This document shows, piece by piece, positions 53,102 to 61,807 of a stretch of 64,000 nt of DNA; positions within the stretch are counted from its first letter, which is position 1; every line of letters begins with the position of its first letter. Origin of the DNA: Candidatus Geocrenenecus dongiae. Its GTDB lineage: Archaea > Thermoproteota > Nitrososphaeria_A > Caldarchaeales > Wolframiiraptoraceae. The stretch spans positions 23,644 to 87,643 of the forward strand of contig JALNLN010000004.1 of NCBI GenBank assembly GCA_023267855.1, written 5' to 3'. A program made the position numbers and the translations under genes. The notes under the pieces were generated by a model, which did no database searches, was not told the origin of the DNA, and saw nothing but the letters and a program-made list of their open reading frames with translations.

Positions 53102-54289
53102 TCATTTATGTTGTGTAGTTGTTAGCCCCCAAGTTAGATTACTCGAAGGATATCCGAGTAAGTGTAGGTTTGCTGCATTTACGTTCTTCAAGTATTTCTT
53201 TGCGGTTTCTAAACATCTATGGAATTGTTTTTCAGGTGTTACTGGTAGGTCTTTCATCATGAAGTCTGGGTGGAAGATTAGTAGACAGTAAGGTATCTCT
53301 GGATCAAGACTTGCGATGAACTTAGCGATCTCTCCAACCTCAACTTCATCGACATAATATGGTACTAGAAGTGTGGTAGCTGTAAGCACTGGCATACTTC
53401 TCCTCTTCTCGTAAAACTCTCTATAGATAAGTTCAAAATTTTTCAATACGTCTTCATTGCTCCTCCCAGTTAATGCTTTATGTACGGATGGAGTGTATGC
53501 TTTAAGATCGAATTTTATGTTTCCACCAGATTCTAAAGCTAATTCTCCAACTCTCTTAACTAGAGCTGGATTACCGCTGCCATTCCATTCAAAACATATT
53601 CTAACAATTCTGTTAGCAGGTTTCTCTTCTAAGATTCTTTTAGAAGCTTTTATGGCGAAGGGGGCTTGAGGTTCCGGTGAGCCACCAAACCAGCACCAAC
53701 AGGTAATCCTACTGTTTTTGAGAGTTACATTAACTAGCTCGTCTATCGTTGTTTTCTCAGCGTTCTCTAAGAATTTATGTGTCCAGTTTTGGCAGAATAA
53801 ACAATTGAAGCTACATCCGTAGAAGAAGAGTGCGAGATTGTAGTATCCTATCTCTGCCGTGTTTTTAACAGCATAATTGGGGTAGCCGCATCCAGTTCCG
53901 GCTGGACAGAACCATGATGAACAACAATTAGTAACATGAGGGTCGAGATAGTAGTGGAGTAACGCTGTCTTCTCATCAACTATTTGTACAAGCTTGTTAT
54001 ATTTGTTCATTCTCAAACCACAGTACCCTCTCTCACCTTCACCCATTACACAATTATTCATACAGAGTTTACAAGGAATACCGTTAGGAGTTTTAGGCGG
54101 CTCTGGAGGAAGACCAAACTCTAATCTAATCTTCCTATGTTTAGATTCAACATACTCTAAAGCTTCATCAAACCTGTTCCTCAAACACTCTACACAAACA
54201 CCTATAGATTCAGAGATAAAACTTGACCTAGCCTTACATACTTTACATTCTTTTTCACTATAGGAGATGTAGCTCCATCTACGGAGCAT
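53102..54289 (-). CDS. Second PflA-like radical SAM protein
   Basis: The 395-residue protein has an N-terminal double-Cys segment (CKVCKARSSF, GVCVECL), then CKLCMNNCVMGEGERGYCGL and the cluster motif CSFNCLFC. It is similar in layout to its neighbour at 51949, but its N-terminal zinc domain is different. Its substrate is unknown. It is convergent with the first one, so the pair does not form an operon but may be an old duplication. Confidence 0.8.
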   Translation of the reverse strand: MLRRWSYISYSEKECKVCKARSSFISESIGVCVECLRNRFDEALEYVESKHRKIRLEFGLPPEPPKTPNGIPCKLCMNNCVMGEGERGYCGLRMNKYNKLVQIVDEKTALLHYYLDPHVTNCCSSWFCPAGTGCGYPNYAVKNTAEIGYYNLALFFYGCSFNCLFCQNWTHKFLENAEKTTIDELVNVTLKNSRITCWCWFGGSPEPQAPFAIKASKRILEEKPANRIVRICFEWNGSGNPALVKRVGELALESGGNIKFDLKAYTPSVHKALTGRSNEDVLKNFELIYREFYEKRRSMPVLTATTLLVPYYVDEVEVGEIAKFIASLDPEIPYCLLIFHPDFMMKDLPVTPEKQFHRCLETAKKYLKNVNAANLHLLGYPSSNLTWGLTTTQHK

Positions 54290-54439
54290 TCTAACCTATA
54301 CGTATAATCTAGTATAAACCAATATATATCTACCTACTAGGTAAACAGGAACGAATATTTCCAACCAATCTTTTATCTAGCCCACTAGATTATGAGGTCC
54401 AGATATCTACGTATAAATTGCGGTATTCACTGTTATTTA

Positions 54440-54493
54440 TTGATGATGAATTAGAGCTGCTGAAAGTATGATGAAAGCTCAGTAATCTGATTT
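54440..54493 (+). ncRNA. C/D box sRNA (2'-O-methylation guide)
   Basis: All four boxes are present with correct spacing: C box ATGATGA (54443-54449), D' CTGA (54460-54463), C' ATGATGA (54468-54474) and D CTGA (54487-54490). The guides are ten bases (54450-54459) and twelve bases (54475-54486) and the spacer between D' and C' is four bases. By the N+5 rule the methylated bases would be a U opposite the D' guide (target CAGCTCTAAT) and a C opposite the D guide (target ATTACTGAGCTT). The D' target partly resembles a conserved SSU rRNA segment near the 530 loop, but I could not test this. The ends are estimates. The D box abuts the stop codon of the convergent aspartate kinase. Confidence 0.8.
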
Positions 54494-55883
54494 ATAGATT
54501 GTATTCTTCGTGTATTGCTCTAACTGCTTCCGGTCCATCTTCATCTTTGACTACGAAAGATATGTTAAGCTCAGAAGAACCTTGTGCTATCATTCTTATG
54601 TTTATTCCTTTCTTTGCAACTGCGCCGAACACTCTGCTCGCTACTCCAGGTGTTCCCCTCATTCCTTCTCCGACTACTGCTACTACACATACATCTTCTT
54701 CTGCTTCTATATCTTCTACAAGTTTTGACCCTAGTAGCGCTGTCTCTAGCTTACTTAGTGCCTTAGCTAGAAACTGCTTCTTAATCACTATAGAGACACT
54801 TGACTCTGAGACACTCTGCGAGATCATCATTATGTTTATGTTTTCTCTTGCAAGGGTTTCAAGTATTTTCGCAACTGTTCCAGGACGCCCAACCATGCTT
54901 GCTCCACGTATCGTAAGCATAGCTACATCTTTCACCAGCAATACAGCTTTCACAACACTCCCACTTTTTTCACTTGTAGTTGTTATCAATGTTCCCGGAG
55001 CTGATGGATTAAAAGTATTCTTTATTCTAACTTTTATCCCTGCTTGTAGTGCTGGTTCAAGTGCTCTGGGGTGGAGATTCTTTGCTCCGAATAAGGCCAT
55101 CTCTATTGCTTCGCTGAAAGATACTGTCGGGATTACTTTTGCATTCTTAACTATTTTTGGGTCAGCTGTCATAAGTCCGTCTACATCACTCCACAACCAT
55201 ACTTCATCTACATCTAGGCAGTATCCTAGTATTGTTGCTGTATAGTCGCTTCCACCTCTACCTAAGGTTGTCGTAACACCTTCCTCGTTAACAGCTATGT
55301 ATCCCGTAACTATGGGTGTTATTCCTCTATCGAGTAGAGATCCAAGCCTCCTCCTAACTTCAAGTCTTGTTATCTCCATGAGTGGAGAAGCCTCACCAAA
55401 ATTAGAGTCTGTAACTATGCCTGCATCTCCACCATCCAGATACTTACAGTTTACTCCAAGTTCTGTTAAAGCACCCCACATTATTCTTGTCGAGAGTCTC
55501 TCACCGAAGGATACTATGTAGTCTCTAGATCTCGGGGTTACTTCTCTAAGATATAGAACACTCATAACAGCTCTTCTAAGCTCGTTGAATAGATCTTCTA
55601 GAAGTTGTTTAACCTCCTTCTTTAAATTTTCATTGCTTAAAGCTGCATCTAGAGCTTTTAGATGTGTATCGGATATCTCGTTGAGTGTTGTCTCTACATC
55701 TTTAACTCTACCTCTAACACCTTTCTCAACTAGAGAGAATAGTTTATCTGTTATTCCAGCCATGGCTGAGCATACGACTATCACTTCATTCTTTTCTAAG
55801 TGATCCCTAATTATCTTTGCTGCATTCTTTATCTTCTCTCCATCTCCTAGAGATGTACCACCAAACTTCATGACAATCCTCAT
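54492..55883 (-). CDS. Aspartate kinase
   Basis: Makes aspartyl phosphate, the first step to lysine, threonine and methionine. The 463-residue protein begins with MKFGGTSLGDGEKI, and has GRGGSDYTATILG in the catalytic domain. Two ACT domains follow near 310-460 for feedback regulation. Length is normal. It directly follows homoserine dehydrogenase with touching ends, so it is in the same operon. Confidence 0.93.
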   Translation of the reverse strand: MRIVMKFGGTSLGDGEKIKNAAKIIRDHLEKNEVIVVCSAMAGITDKLFSLVEKGVRGRVKDVETTLNEISDTHLKALDAALSNENLKKEVKQLLEDLFNELRRAVMSVLYLREVTPRSRDYIVSFGERLSTRIMWGALTELGVNCKYLDGGDAGIVTDSNFGEASPLMEITRLEVRRRLGSLLDRGITPIVTGYIAVNEEGVTTTLGRGGSDYTATILGYCLDVDEVWLWSDVDGLMTADPKIVKNAKVIPTVSFSEAIEMALFGAKNLHPRALEPALQAGIKVRIKNTFNPSAPGTLITTTSEKSGSVVKAVLLVKDVAMLTIRGASMVGRPGTVAKILETLARENINIMMISQSVSESSVSIVIKKQFLAKALSKLETALLGSKLVEDIEAEEDVCVVAVVGEGMRGTPGVASRVFGAVAKKGINIRMIAQGSSELNISFVVKDEDGPEAVRAIHEEYNL

Positions 55884-56897
55884 CTAGGCCTCACCCAACT
55901 TCTTCTTAATCTCTATGAGATCTCTAATTATAGCTATTGCTGTTTCTCTTCCACCAGCTCCCTTTCCACTTATTGTATGTCTACCGCTAAGAGAAGTTGT
56001 AAAAGATACTGCGTTCATAGCGTATCTTACTGCAAGAGGGTCTGCGAGATCCACTAATGTTGGCTCAACTTTTAGTCCTCCATCAACTTTCCCTATAAGC
56101 CTGTATGTCTTTCTTTGCTTAAGAACCTCCTGAACATCTTTAAGTGTAAGATTTTCTATTCCTTTTATCGATACGTCTTTTATTGTAACGGCCATTCCTA
56201 GAACTTCGTTTGCTAGGATAACGAGTTTCGCAGCTGTATCGTAACCTTTTATGTCTAGGCTTGGATCACGTTCAGCATATCCTTTCTCCTGAGCTTCTCT
56301 TAAAGAATCTTCAAATTCGAGTCCATCCTCCATTCTAGATATAATGTAATTGCTCGTACCATTTAGTACACCTTCTATTTTAACTACCCTATCTCCTTTG
56401 GCACATTGTTTAGCGAAGTCTATTACAGGCATACCTCCACCTACAGTCCCACTAAATCTTAAGAGAACACCTTTATAGGATGCAAGTTCTTTTAATGCTG
56501 GAAGAGCGTATGCAAGCGGTCCCTTATTAACTGTAACTACGTTTACTCCAAGTGTTAATGCTTTCTTAATGTATGTGTAGCTTGGTTCACCATCTACTAG
56601 ATTCGTCGGTGTTGCGTCTATCAAAATATCTACTTCTAGTTCATCTAGTAACTCGAGTACGGAAGCATTTTTCCTACCAAACTGTGGATGAAAAGACACA
56701 CTCCCAGAATTCTTCTTTACATTTAGTACTTCGTTTAGATTTAGACCTCTCTCATCTACTACTGATCCTCCACTATCCACTATTGCAGTGAACCTTATGT
56801 TTAAACCATTTAGCTTCCTCAGGTAATCTCCATGTTCTATTACTATTTCAGCGAGACTCCTACCTACAACTCCGAAACCTGCTAATAAGACTCTCAT
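55884..56897 (-). CDS. hom: Homoserine dehydrogenase
   Basis: Reduces aspartate semialdehyde to homoserine. The 337-residue protein starts with a Rossmann motif (LLAGFGVVGRSLAEI) and has the family sequence GVNVVTVNKGPLAY, GVLNGTSNYIISRMEDG and DPSLDIKGYDTAAK. The C-terminal ACT domain of some homologues is absent. It is the first gene of a two-gene operon with aspartate kinase. Confidence 0.93.
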   Translation of the reverse strand: MRVLLAGFGVVGRSLAEIVIEHGDYLRKLNGLNIRFTAIVDSGGSVVDERGLNLNEVLNVKKNSGSVSFHPQFGRKNASVLELLDELEVDILIDATPTNLVDGEPSYTYIKKALTLGVNVVTVNKGPLAYALPALKELASYKGVLLRFSGTVGGGMPVIDFAKQCAKGDRVVKIEGVLNGTSNYIISRMEDGLEFEDSLREAQEKGYAERDPSLDIKGYDTAAKLVILANEVLGMAVTIKDVSIKGIENLTLKDVQEVLKQRKTYRLIGKVDGGLKVEPTLVDLADPLAVRYAMNAVSFTTSLSGRHTISGKGAGGRETAIAIIRDLIEIKKKLGEA

Positions 56898-57106
56898 CTA
56901 CAACCAGCCTCCATGAACTTATCTTGAAAGCTTCCAGAATCTAGATGACGGTATATACTTTCTAGGAGAAGAGAGTTTCTAGAGATCTGTTTGATAACCC
57001 CCTTCCATCACTTCTCGCCTATTTCAGGTGGATGCAGAGATTTAAGTTTTATCTTTTAGATAACTGAAAATATTTTATTCTGCTTAAAGCTTTAAGATTC
57101 ACTAGA

Positions 57107-57916
57107 TTGGATGAGAAGGTTTTAGCATTCTTGCTAGGTTTGATTCAAGGTGTTTTTGAATGGCTTCCAGTAAGTAGTAAGACCATTCTTATGTTCTTGC
57201 TATATGCTTGGAGTTCAACTACAACGACCTCCTATATTCTCAGCATATTCCTCAATGGTTCTACAGTTCTAGCTGCAGTATTGTATTTCCGTAGAGAAAT
57301 ACTTAGAATTTTAAGAACAATATTCTATAGAAATGATATTGAAGGTTTTGTTATCTTGAAATTTCTCATAGTGTCTACTCTGATTACGGGTTTATTTGGT
57401 GTTCCGATCTCTCTACTACTGATTGAGTTTCTATCATCTCTTAGTAGCAAGATGTACATTATCTTTATTGGAGCACTATTCTCCATAACTGCATTACTCA
57501 ACTGGATGCGATTCAAGATTAAGAATAGGTTTAAGACCATGGAGGAAGCGGGTTTAAGAGAAGCTTTTATAGCTGGTTTAGCTCAATCATTCTCAACTAT
57601 ACCTGGTGTGAGTAGAAGTGGAGTAACTATTCTAGCATTAACAATTATGGGGTTTAAACCAAGAGATTCATTAACGCTCTCATTCTTGATGAGTATACCT
57701 GTAACCTTTGGTGGAAGTCTTTATATGTACTTGGTATCTCCTAGAATCCTAGAAACTCTAGACTTTGAAATGTTAATAATAGCATTCTCAACAGCTCTCA
57801 TCACATCCATACTGTTAATATCAGTTTTATTTAAGCTTGCAGATAAACTCAAACCTCAATTTTTCTTAATAACGTTATCTGTGGTTACAGTAATTCTAGG
57901 ATTATTCTTCAGCTAG
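57107..57916 (+). CDS. UppP/BacA-like undecaprenyl-diphosphatase family protein
   Basis: The 269-residue membrane protein has eight hydrophobic segments. GLIQGVFEWLPVSSKT and TIPGVSRSGVTILALT, with the GFKPRDSLTLSFLMSIP segment, are the signature of the family, which hydrolyses polyprenyl diphosphates. In archaea the substrate is probably dolichyl diphosphate for glycan synthesis. A TTG start at 57107 is used. It is convergent with the regulator at 57902, with 15 bases of overlap. Confidence 0.85.
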   Translation: MDEKVLAFLLGLIQGVFEWLPVSSKTILMFLLYAWSSTTTTSYILSIFLNGSTVLAAVLYFRREILRILRTIFYRNDIEGFVILKFLIVSTLITGLFGVPISLLLIEFLSSLSSKMYIIFIGALFSITALLNWMRFKIKNRFKTMEEAGLREAFIAGLAQSFSTIPGVSRSGVTILALTIMGFKPRDSLTLSFLMSIPVTFGGSLYMYLVSPRILETLDFEMLIIAFSTALITSILLISVLFKLADKLKPQFFLITLSVVTVILGLFFS

Positions 57917-58621
57917 CTCAAGTAGACTTCTAAGTATCTTTGCATGTTTCTTTTCATCAGCTTCAACAGATTCAACTATAACTTTCAACAATTTATGTGG
58001 AAGAAAATCTTTAACCTTATCCAAACTATGTATATGGATTTCTTCTTCTTTCTTAAGTAGGGAGAGTAGTTCATGTTTTCTCGGAACTTCTATCTTCTGT
58101 CCTTGCTCACGTTCAAGAAGGTTTATGGTTGACATAAGTATGTCCGCATGTTTTATACTATCGCTTGCAATCTGCCTAAAAATCATTTTCGTCACTTCAT
58201 TGTTTAACCTTGTGGCAGTCTCCATAAATTCTTCAGCAGCTTCATGTTCTGCTTGAGCTCTTTCCCGTAAAACTTTAATCAACTTATTCTTACTACTCTC
58301 CCCAGAATATTCTATCTTCTTACTTGATTCTTCGAGAAGAGATGAAAAACGTAAAGCAAGATCATACAACTCTGATTCAGAAATACTTTTATTTCTAGTT
58401 ACAATCTTTTCTACAAACTCGTCTATCATATTAGAAATATTCACATTCTCTTTCAAATTAAATAATTTACCTCTTCTCTTACCAAGATAATGTGTTACGG
58501 CAGCAGGACTAATGTTAAGTATACGGGAGGCTTGAATCTTCGTGAAACCATACTTCTCGATAAGCAACCTAATAATCTCAGCTCTTAAAGCTGGTAAGAG
58601 ACGTTCTAAACGAACGGTCAT
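57902..58621 (-). CDS. HTH-ferritin-like transcriptional regulator, likely iron-responsive
   Basis: The 239-residue protein has an N-terminal helix-turn-helix (about 10-50; KIQASRILNISPAAVTHYLG) like archaeal predicted XRE-type regulators. It continues into a four-helix ferritin-like domain (about 112-239). Candidate iron ligands are Glu125, His126, Glu130 (helix 1), His158 (helix 2), Glu192-194 with His196 and His198 (helix 3) and Glu223 with His226 (E-x2-H, helix 4). It is divergent from feoA with a 155-base shared promoter region, so I infer that it senses iron or oxygen and controls Feo uptake. This architecture is not one that I know to be experimentally characterised. Confidence 0.75.
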   Translation of the reverse strand: MTVRLERLLPALRAEIIRLLIEKYGFTKIQASRILNISPAAVTHYLGKRRGKLFNLKENVNISNMIDEFVEKIVTRNKSISESELYDLALRFSSLLEESSKKIEYSGESSKNKLIKVLRERAQAEHEAAEEFMETATRLNNEVTKMIFRQIASDSIKHADILMSTINLLEREQGQKIEVPRKHELLSLLKKEEEIHIHSLDKVKDFLPHKLLKVIVESVEADEKKHAKILRSLLELAEE

Positions 58622-58711
58622 TCAGTTCAAAAGAAATATGTACCACAAAGTTAAAAAGATTTAATTGTGTTAAGAATTTTACATCGTTAAAAATAAAAAT
58701 CCTAAAATAAT

Positions 58712-58766
58712 AATATTTAAATATGAGATACCTCAAATTTAGTTTTGAAAAGTAAAGGTATGAGGT
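58712..58766 (+). promoter_or_regulatory. feo promoter with inverted repeat
   Basis: A TATA-like TATTTAAATA at about 58713-58722 is followed by ACCTCA (58730-58735) and TGAGGT (58761-58766), a six-base inverted repeat around the expected transcription start and 5' leader of feoA (ATG 58777). It is a candidate operator for the divergent regulator. Confidence 0.4.
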
Positions 58767-58776
58767 TAACAGTGTT

Positions 58777-59022
58777 ATGACCTCGAAACATCATTCTTTT
58801 CCATTGTCAAATGTTAAAGAAGGAAGTAGGGTAAGAGTGGTTGAGATTACTGGAGGAAGAGGTTTGACTAGAAGATTAATGGAGATTGGTATACTTCCAG
58901 GTACAGAGATAGAAGTTGTAAAGAACAACTTTCCAGGTCCAGTAATAATAAAGAATGAAACTATCGGCTCTATTTGTATAGGTTATGGTATGGCTTCGAA
59001 GATAATTGTGGAGGTAGTTTAA
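58777..59022 (+). CDS. feoA: FeoA ferrous iron transport protein
   Basis: The 81-residue SH3-like protein has LSNVKEGSRVRVVEIT, RRLMEIGILPGTEIEVVK and GPVIIK, all characteristic of FeoA. It works with FeoB in ferrous iron uptake. Its stop TAA shares one base with the ATG of feoB, so translation is coupled. Confidence 0.9.
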   Translation: MTSKHHSFPLSNVKEGSRVRVVEITGGRGLTRRLMEIGILPGTEIEVVKNNFPGPVIIKNETIGSICIGYGMASKIIVEVV

Positions 59023-61106
59023 TGCGTTTTCACAAAAAAAGAAACAACTATGTAGAGATAGATTTAGAGAAGAAAATTGTAAAGGTAGCTATTATTGGTA
59101 ACCCGAACGTGGGGAAATCTGTATTATTCAATAAAATTACACGTGGAAAAGCTTGGGTTGGAAACTGGCCAGGAGTTACAGTTGAGAAGAAAGTTGGGAA
59201 GATAAAATTCAATAATGTAGTGATAGAGATTACAGATCTACCTGGAGTATATAGTTTAACAGCTAATAGCATTGATGAGCTGATAGCCAGGAGATTCATA
59301 CTTGAAGAGAAGCCTGACATAGTTATCCAAGTTGTTAATGCAACAAATCTAGAGAGAAACATGTATCTCACCTTACAACTCTTAGAAATGGATACCAAAC
59401 TAATCATCGCGTTAAACATGATGGATTTAGCAGAAAAAGAAGGAATCAAGATAAACGTAGAAGGATTGGAAAAAGAACTTCACACACCTATAATACCAAC
59501 GATTGCGATAAAAAACGTAGGCGTAAGAGAATTAATACGGAGAACAATAGAGTATTCGGAAGAAAGTACACCATCTATGAAATTTAAAGTAAGATACGAT
59601 CCAGAGATCGAGAAAGCGATAGAAATGATAATTGAAGAACTATCTAAGCTGGGTGTAGAGAGAAAACTTGGATTAAATTATAGGTGGGTTGCTGTAAGAC
59701 TACTCGAAGACGATCATGAAGTTACTAGAATCTTAAAAGAAAATGGGTTTGAAAATATTGTAGAGAAAGCTCTAGAAGTCAGGAGAGAATTAAAAGAGAA
59801 GCTGAAAACAGATGTAGAGTTTATGATTATTGAGAATCGTTATCAAAACATACTTGAACTATCTCAGAAATATGTTGAGAGAAGTATACGTAGGGAGAAA
59901 TTAACAAATCTAATCGACAGAATACTAACGCATCCATTAATAGGATTCACGGTATTCATTGTTGTCGTGTACTCTATGTTCTTACTCTCATTTAATGTTG
60001 GCGCTCCTATTTCTGAACTGGTTAGTGAAGCATTATCCACCTACTTATATCCAGTTTTAAGATATGGTATTCAAAATGAATTCTTCTCTTCACTTTTAGC
60101 TGACGGTGTTCTTAAAGGTGTTGGGATAATCTTAACATTCATCCCAATACTCTTCTTCCTATTTCTTGAAATCTCTTTTCTAGAAGATGTGGGATATCTT
60201 CCAAGAGTTGCATTCTTATTCGATAGGTATACGAGTAAGTTTGGTTTGAGTGGAAGAGCCGTTCTACCTCTACTTGTTGGTTTCGGATGTAATGTTCCCG
60301 CAATATTATCTACGAGAGTTCTCGGAAGCGATAAAGAAAGAAAACTATCCATAGCTATTATACCTTTTATGTCTTGTGGTGCGAGGCTCCCCATCTACAT
60401 ACTCTTCACATCAATCTTCTTTAAAGGTATCGAGATACCGATAATCTTAAGCATATATCTAGTAGGAGTAACAGTAGCATTGATGACGGCTATACTTTTC
60501 AGTAAAACCATCTTCCATGAGACTCAACCCAGCTATATAATAGAGATGCCGCCGTATCTTTTACCATCAATACAAAACATGTTATCTAAAAGCTGGACTT
60601 ACATAAAATCATTTCTAATTAGAGCTGGAAGCATAATAGTAGGGATAAGTGTATTGATCTGGGTCTTATCTATTACAGGTCCAGAAGGATATTTAGGTAT
60701 AGAATCTCTAACAGATCCTGAAAAAATTTCTAATAGCTGGCTAGCGACCTTCAGTAAAACTCTAGAACCATTGTTTAAGCATTTTGGGTGGGATTGGAGA
60801 GTAATAGCGTCTCTCATGTTAGGATTTATAGCAAAAGAAGTCATAATATCTTCTATGGCTGTAATTTACAGTGTAGGTGAAGAGAACTTAATGATAGAAC
60901 TTTCAAACTATTTTAATCCTCTCTCCGCATACTCTCTCATGATCTTTACACTACTCTACACACCGTGCATGGCTACAGTAGCAACAATAAGAAGTGAAGT
61001 AGGATTAAAATACGCATTCATGATAATTGTATATGAGTTGATGATAGCATACTTAACAGCAAGCTCGCTCATCGTATTAGCTGGGGTTATACATCATGGA
61101 TTCTGA
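59022..61106 (+). CDS. feoB: FeoB ferrous iron transporter
   Basis: The start ATG at 59022 overlaps the feoA stop; a longer frame from 58974 lies inside feoA and is unlikely. The N-terminal G domain has GNPNVGKS (26-33), DLPGVYSL and NMMD. The membrane part has the FeoB Gate sequences with GFGCNVPAILSTR and a second Cys-containing gate (YTPCMATVAT). About 694 residues, near the usual size. It is the main iron importer of the operon. Confidence 0.93.
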   Translation: MRFHKKRNNYVEIDLEKKIVKVAIIGNPNVGKSVLFNKITRGKAWVGNWPGVTVEKKVGKIKFNNVVIEITDLPGVYSLTANSIDELIARRFILEEKPDIVIQVVNATNLERNMYLTLQLLEMDTKLIIALNMMDLAEKEGIKINVEGLEKELHTPIIPTIAIKNVGVRELIRRTIEYSEESTPSMKFKVRYDPEIEKAIEMIIEELSKLGVERKLGLNYRWVAVRLLEDDHEVTRILKENGFENIVEKALEVRRELKEKLKTDVEFMIIENRYQNILELSQKYVERSIRREKLTNLIDRILTHPLIGFTVFIVVVYSMFLLSFNVGAPISELVSEALSTYLYPVLRYGIQNEFFSSLLADGVLKGVGIILTFIPILFFLFLEISFLEDVGYLPRVAFLFDRYTSKFGLSGRAVLPLLVGFGCNVPAILSTRVLGSDKERKLSIAIIPFMSCGARLPIYILFTSIFFKGIEIPIILSIYLVGVTVALMTAILFSKTIFHETQPSYIIEMPPYLLPSIQNMLSKSWTYIKSFLIRAGSIIVGISVLIWVLSITGPEGYLGIESLTDPEKISNSWLATFSKTLEPLFKHFGWDWRVIASLMLGFIAKEVIISSMAVIYSVGEENLMIELSNYFNPLSAYSLMIFTLLYTPCMATVATIRSEVGLKYAFMIIVYELMIAYLTASSLIVLAGVIHHGF

Positions 61107-61425
61107 CCATATAAGCAACCAGAGAGACACAGAATACTTGAGAATAGATAGTAGGACGCATGGAAAATTATTTAAAATACTCACAACACTAGAATTAAAA
61201 TGCTGGGATAAAGAATCACTCAAAAAAGAAACAGGATTAAACCAGCAGGAACTAGACTTATCTCTAACAATACTCAAACTGCATGGATACCTAGAAGAAA
61301 TCAAGAAAACCAGCAACTGTATACTATGCTTAACTAGAGAACAATGCATCAACTCTCAAAAAATTTATAGGATAACAGAAAAAGGAAGAAAACTATTAAG
61401 TGAAATGACTAAACAAAAACTATAA
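61096..61425 (+). CDS. FeoC-like winged-helix protein
   Basis: The 109-residue protein overlaps the end of feoB by 11 bases. It has a winged-helix part (KESLKKETGLNQQELDLSL and YRITEKGRKLL) and a Cys-rich loop CILCLTREQC near residues 74-83. This is the arrangement of FeoC, a small regulator or cofactor protein that may hold an iron-sulfur cluster. It completes a feoA-feoB-feoC-like operon. The exact family is inferred from position and motif. Confidence 0.7.
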   Translation: MDSDHISNQRDTEYLRIDSRTHGKLFKILTTLELKCWDKESLKKETGLNQQELDLSLTILKLHGYLEEIKKTSNCILCLTREQCINSQKIYRITEKGRKLLSEMTKQKL

Positions 61426-61573
61426 TCCCAACAACACCATTTTATGCTGATTATAAAAATAATGTCTCTCTATCCTCCTTTCAACATCTAGAAAAACACT
61501 AAGCCAGATAAGTTAATGATAATAGAACTAAACTAGAGAACTCTTGGAAAAATAATTTTCAAAAGAAACTCTA

Positions 61574-61600
61574 AATACAAGCATAAATATGCTAAGTATT
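61574..61600 (+). promoter_or_regulatory. Promoter of tRNA-Tyr with nested palindrome
   Basis: AGCATA (61580-61585) and TATGCT (61588-61593) flank two bases inside AATAC ... GTATT. The TATA-like ATAAATAT sits about 27 bases before the tRNA 5' end. This fits an archaeal tRNA promoter. Confidence 0.5.
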
Positions 61601-61612
61601 AGAAGAATAAAT

Positions 61613-61728
61613 CCCGCGGTAGCTCAGCCTGGTAGAGCGTCCGGCTGTAGCCACACCTAGCTGGTGTGGTCACAGGTACCAGGCTGACAGAAACCGGATG
61701 GTCGCAGGTTCAAATCCTGCCCGCGGGA
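61613..61728 (+). tRNA. tRNA-Tyr (GTA anticodon) with 42-base intron
   Basis: The acceptor CCCGCGG pairs with CCGCGGG; the D arm GCTC/GAGC, anticodon stem TCCGG/CCGGA and T arm GCAGG-TTCAAAT-CCTGC are complete. Anticodon GTA is at 61647-61649. The intron is 61651-61692, between positions 37 and 38. A four-base-pair central helix CTGT/ACAG with three-base bulges AGC (61649-61651) and AAA (61691-61693) makes a bulge-helix-bulge splice site. The intron holds a hairpin CCACACC-TAGCT-GGTGTGG (61651-61669). CCA is not encoded. C1-G72 is usual for archaeal tRNA-Tyr. Confidence 0.95.
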
Positions 61729-61742
61729 CTATTATATAAATT

Positions 61743-61764
61743 TTTTTCTGCGATCGCAGAAAAA
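61743..61764. repeat. 22-base perfect palindrome after tRNA-Tyr
   Basis: TTTTTCTGCGA and its exact complement meet at 61753/61754. The core TCTGCGA/TCGCAGA reappears as the arms of the hairpin at 63662-63698. It could be the terminator of the leftward nuclease gene (T-run on either strand) or one end of a mobile unit. Confidence 0.5.
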
Positions 61765-61807
61765 GTATTCTGTGATTAAAAAAATATGGTGGGGTTGTGG
61801 GGGCATG

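Noticed and set aside
54499..55245. 248-residue plus-strand frame opposite aspartate kinase
   Set aside because: It is the antisense shadow of a clear aspartate kinase gene with ACT domains.
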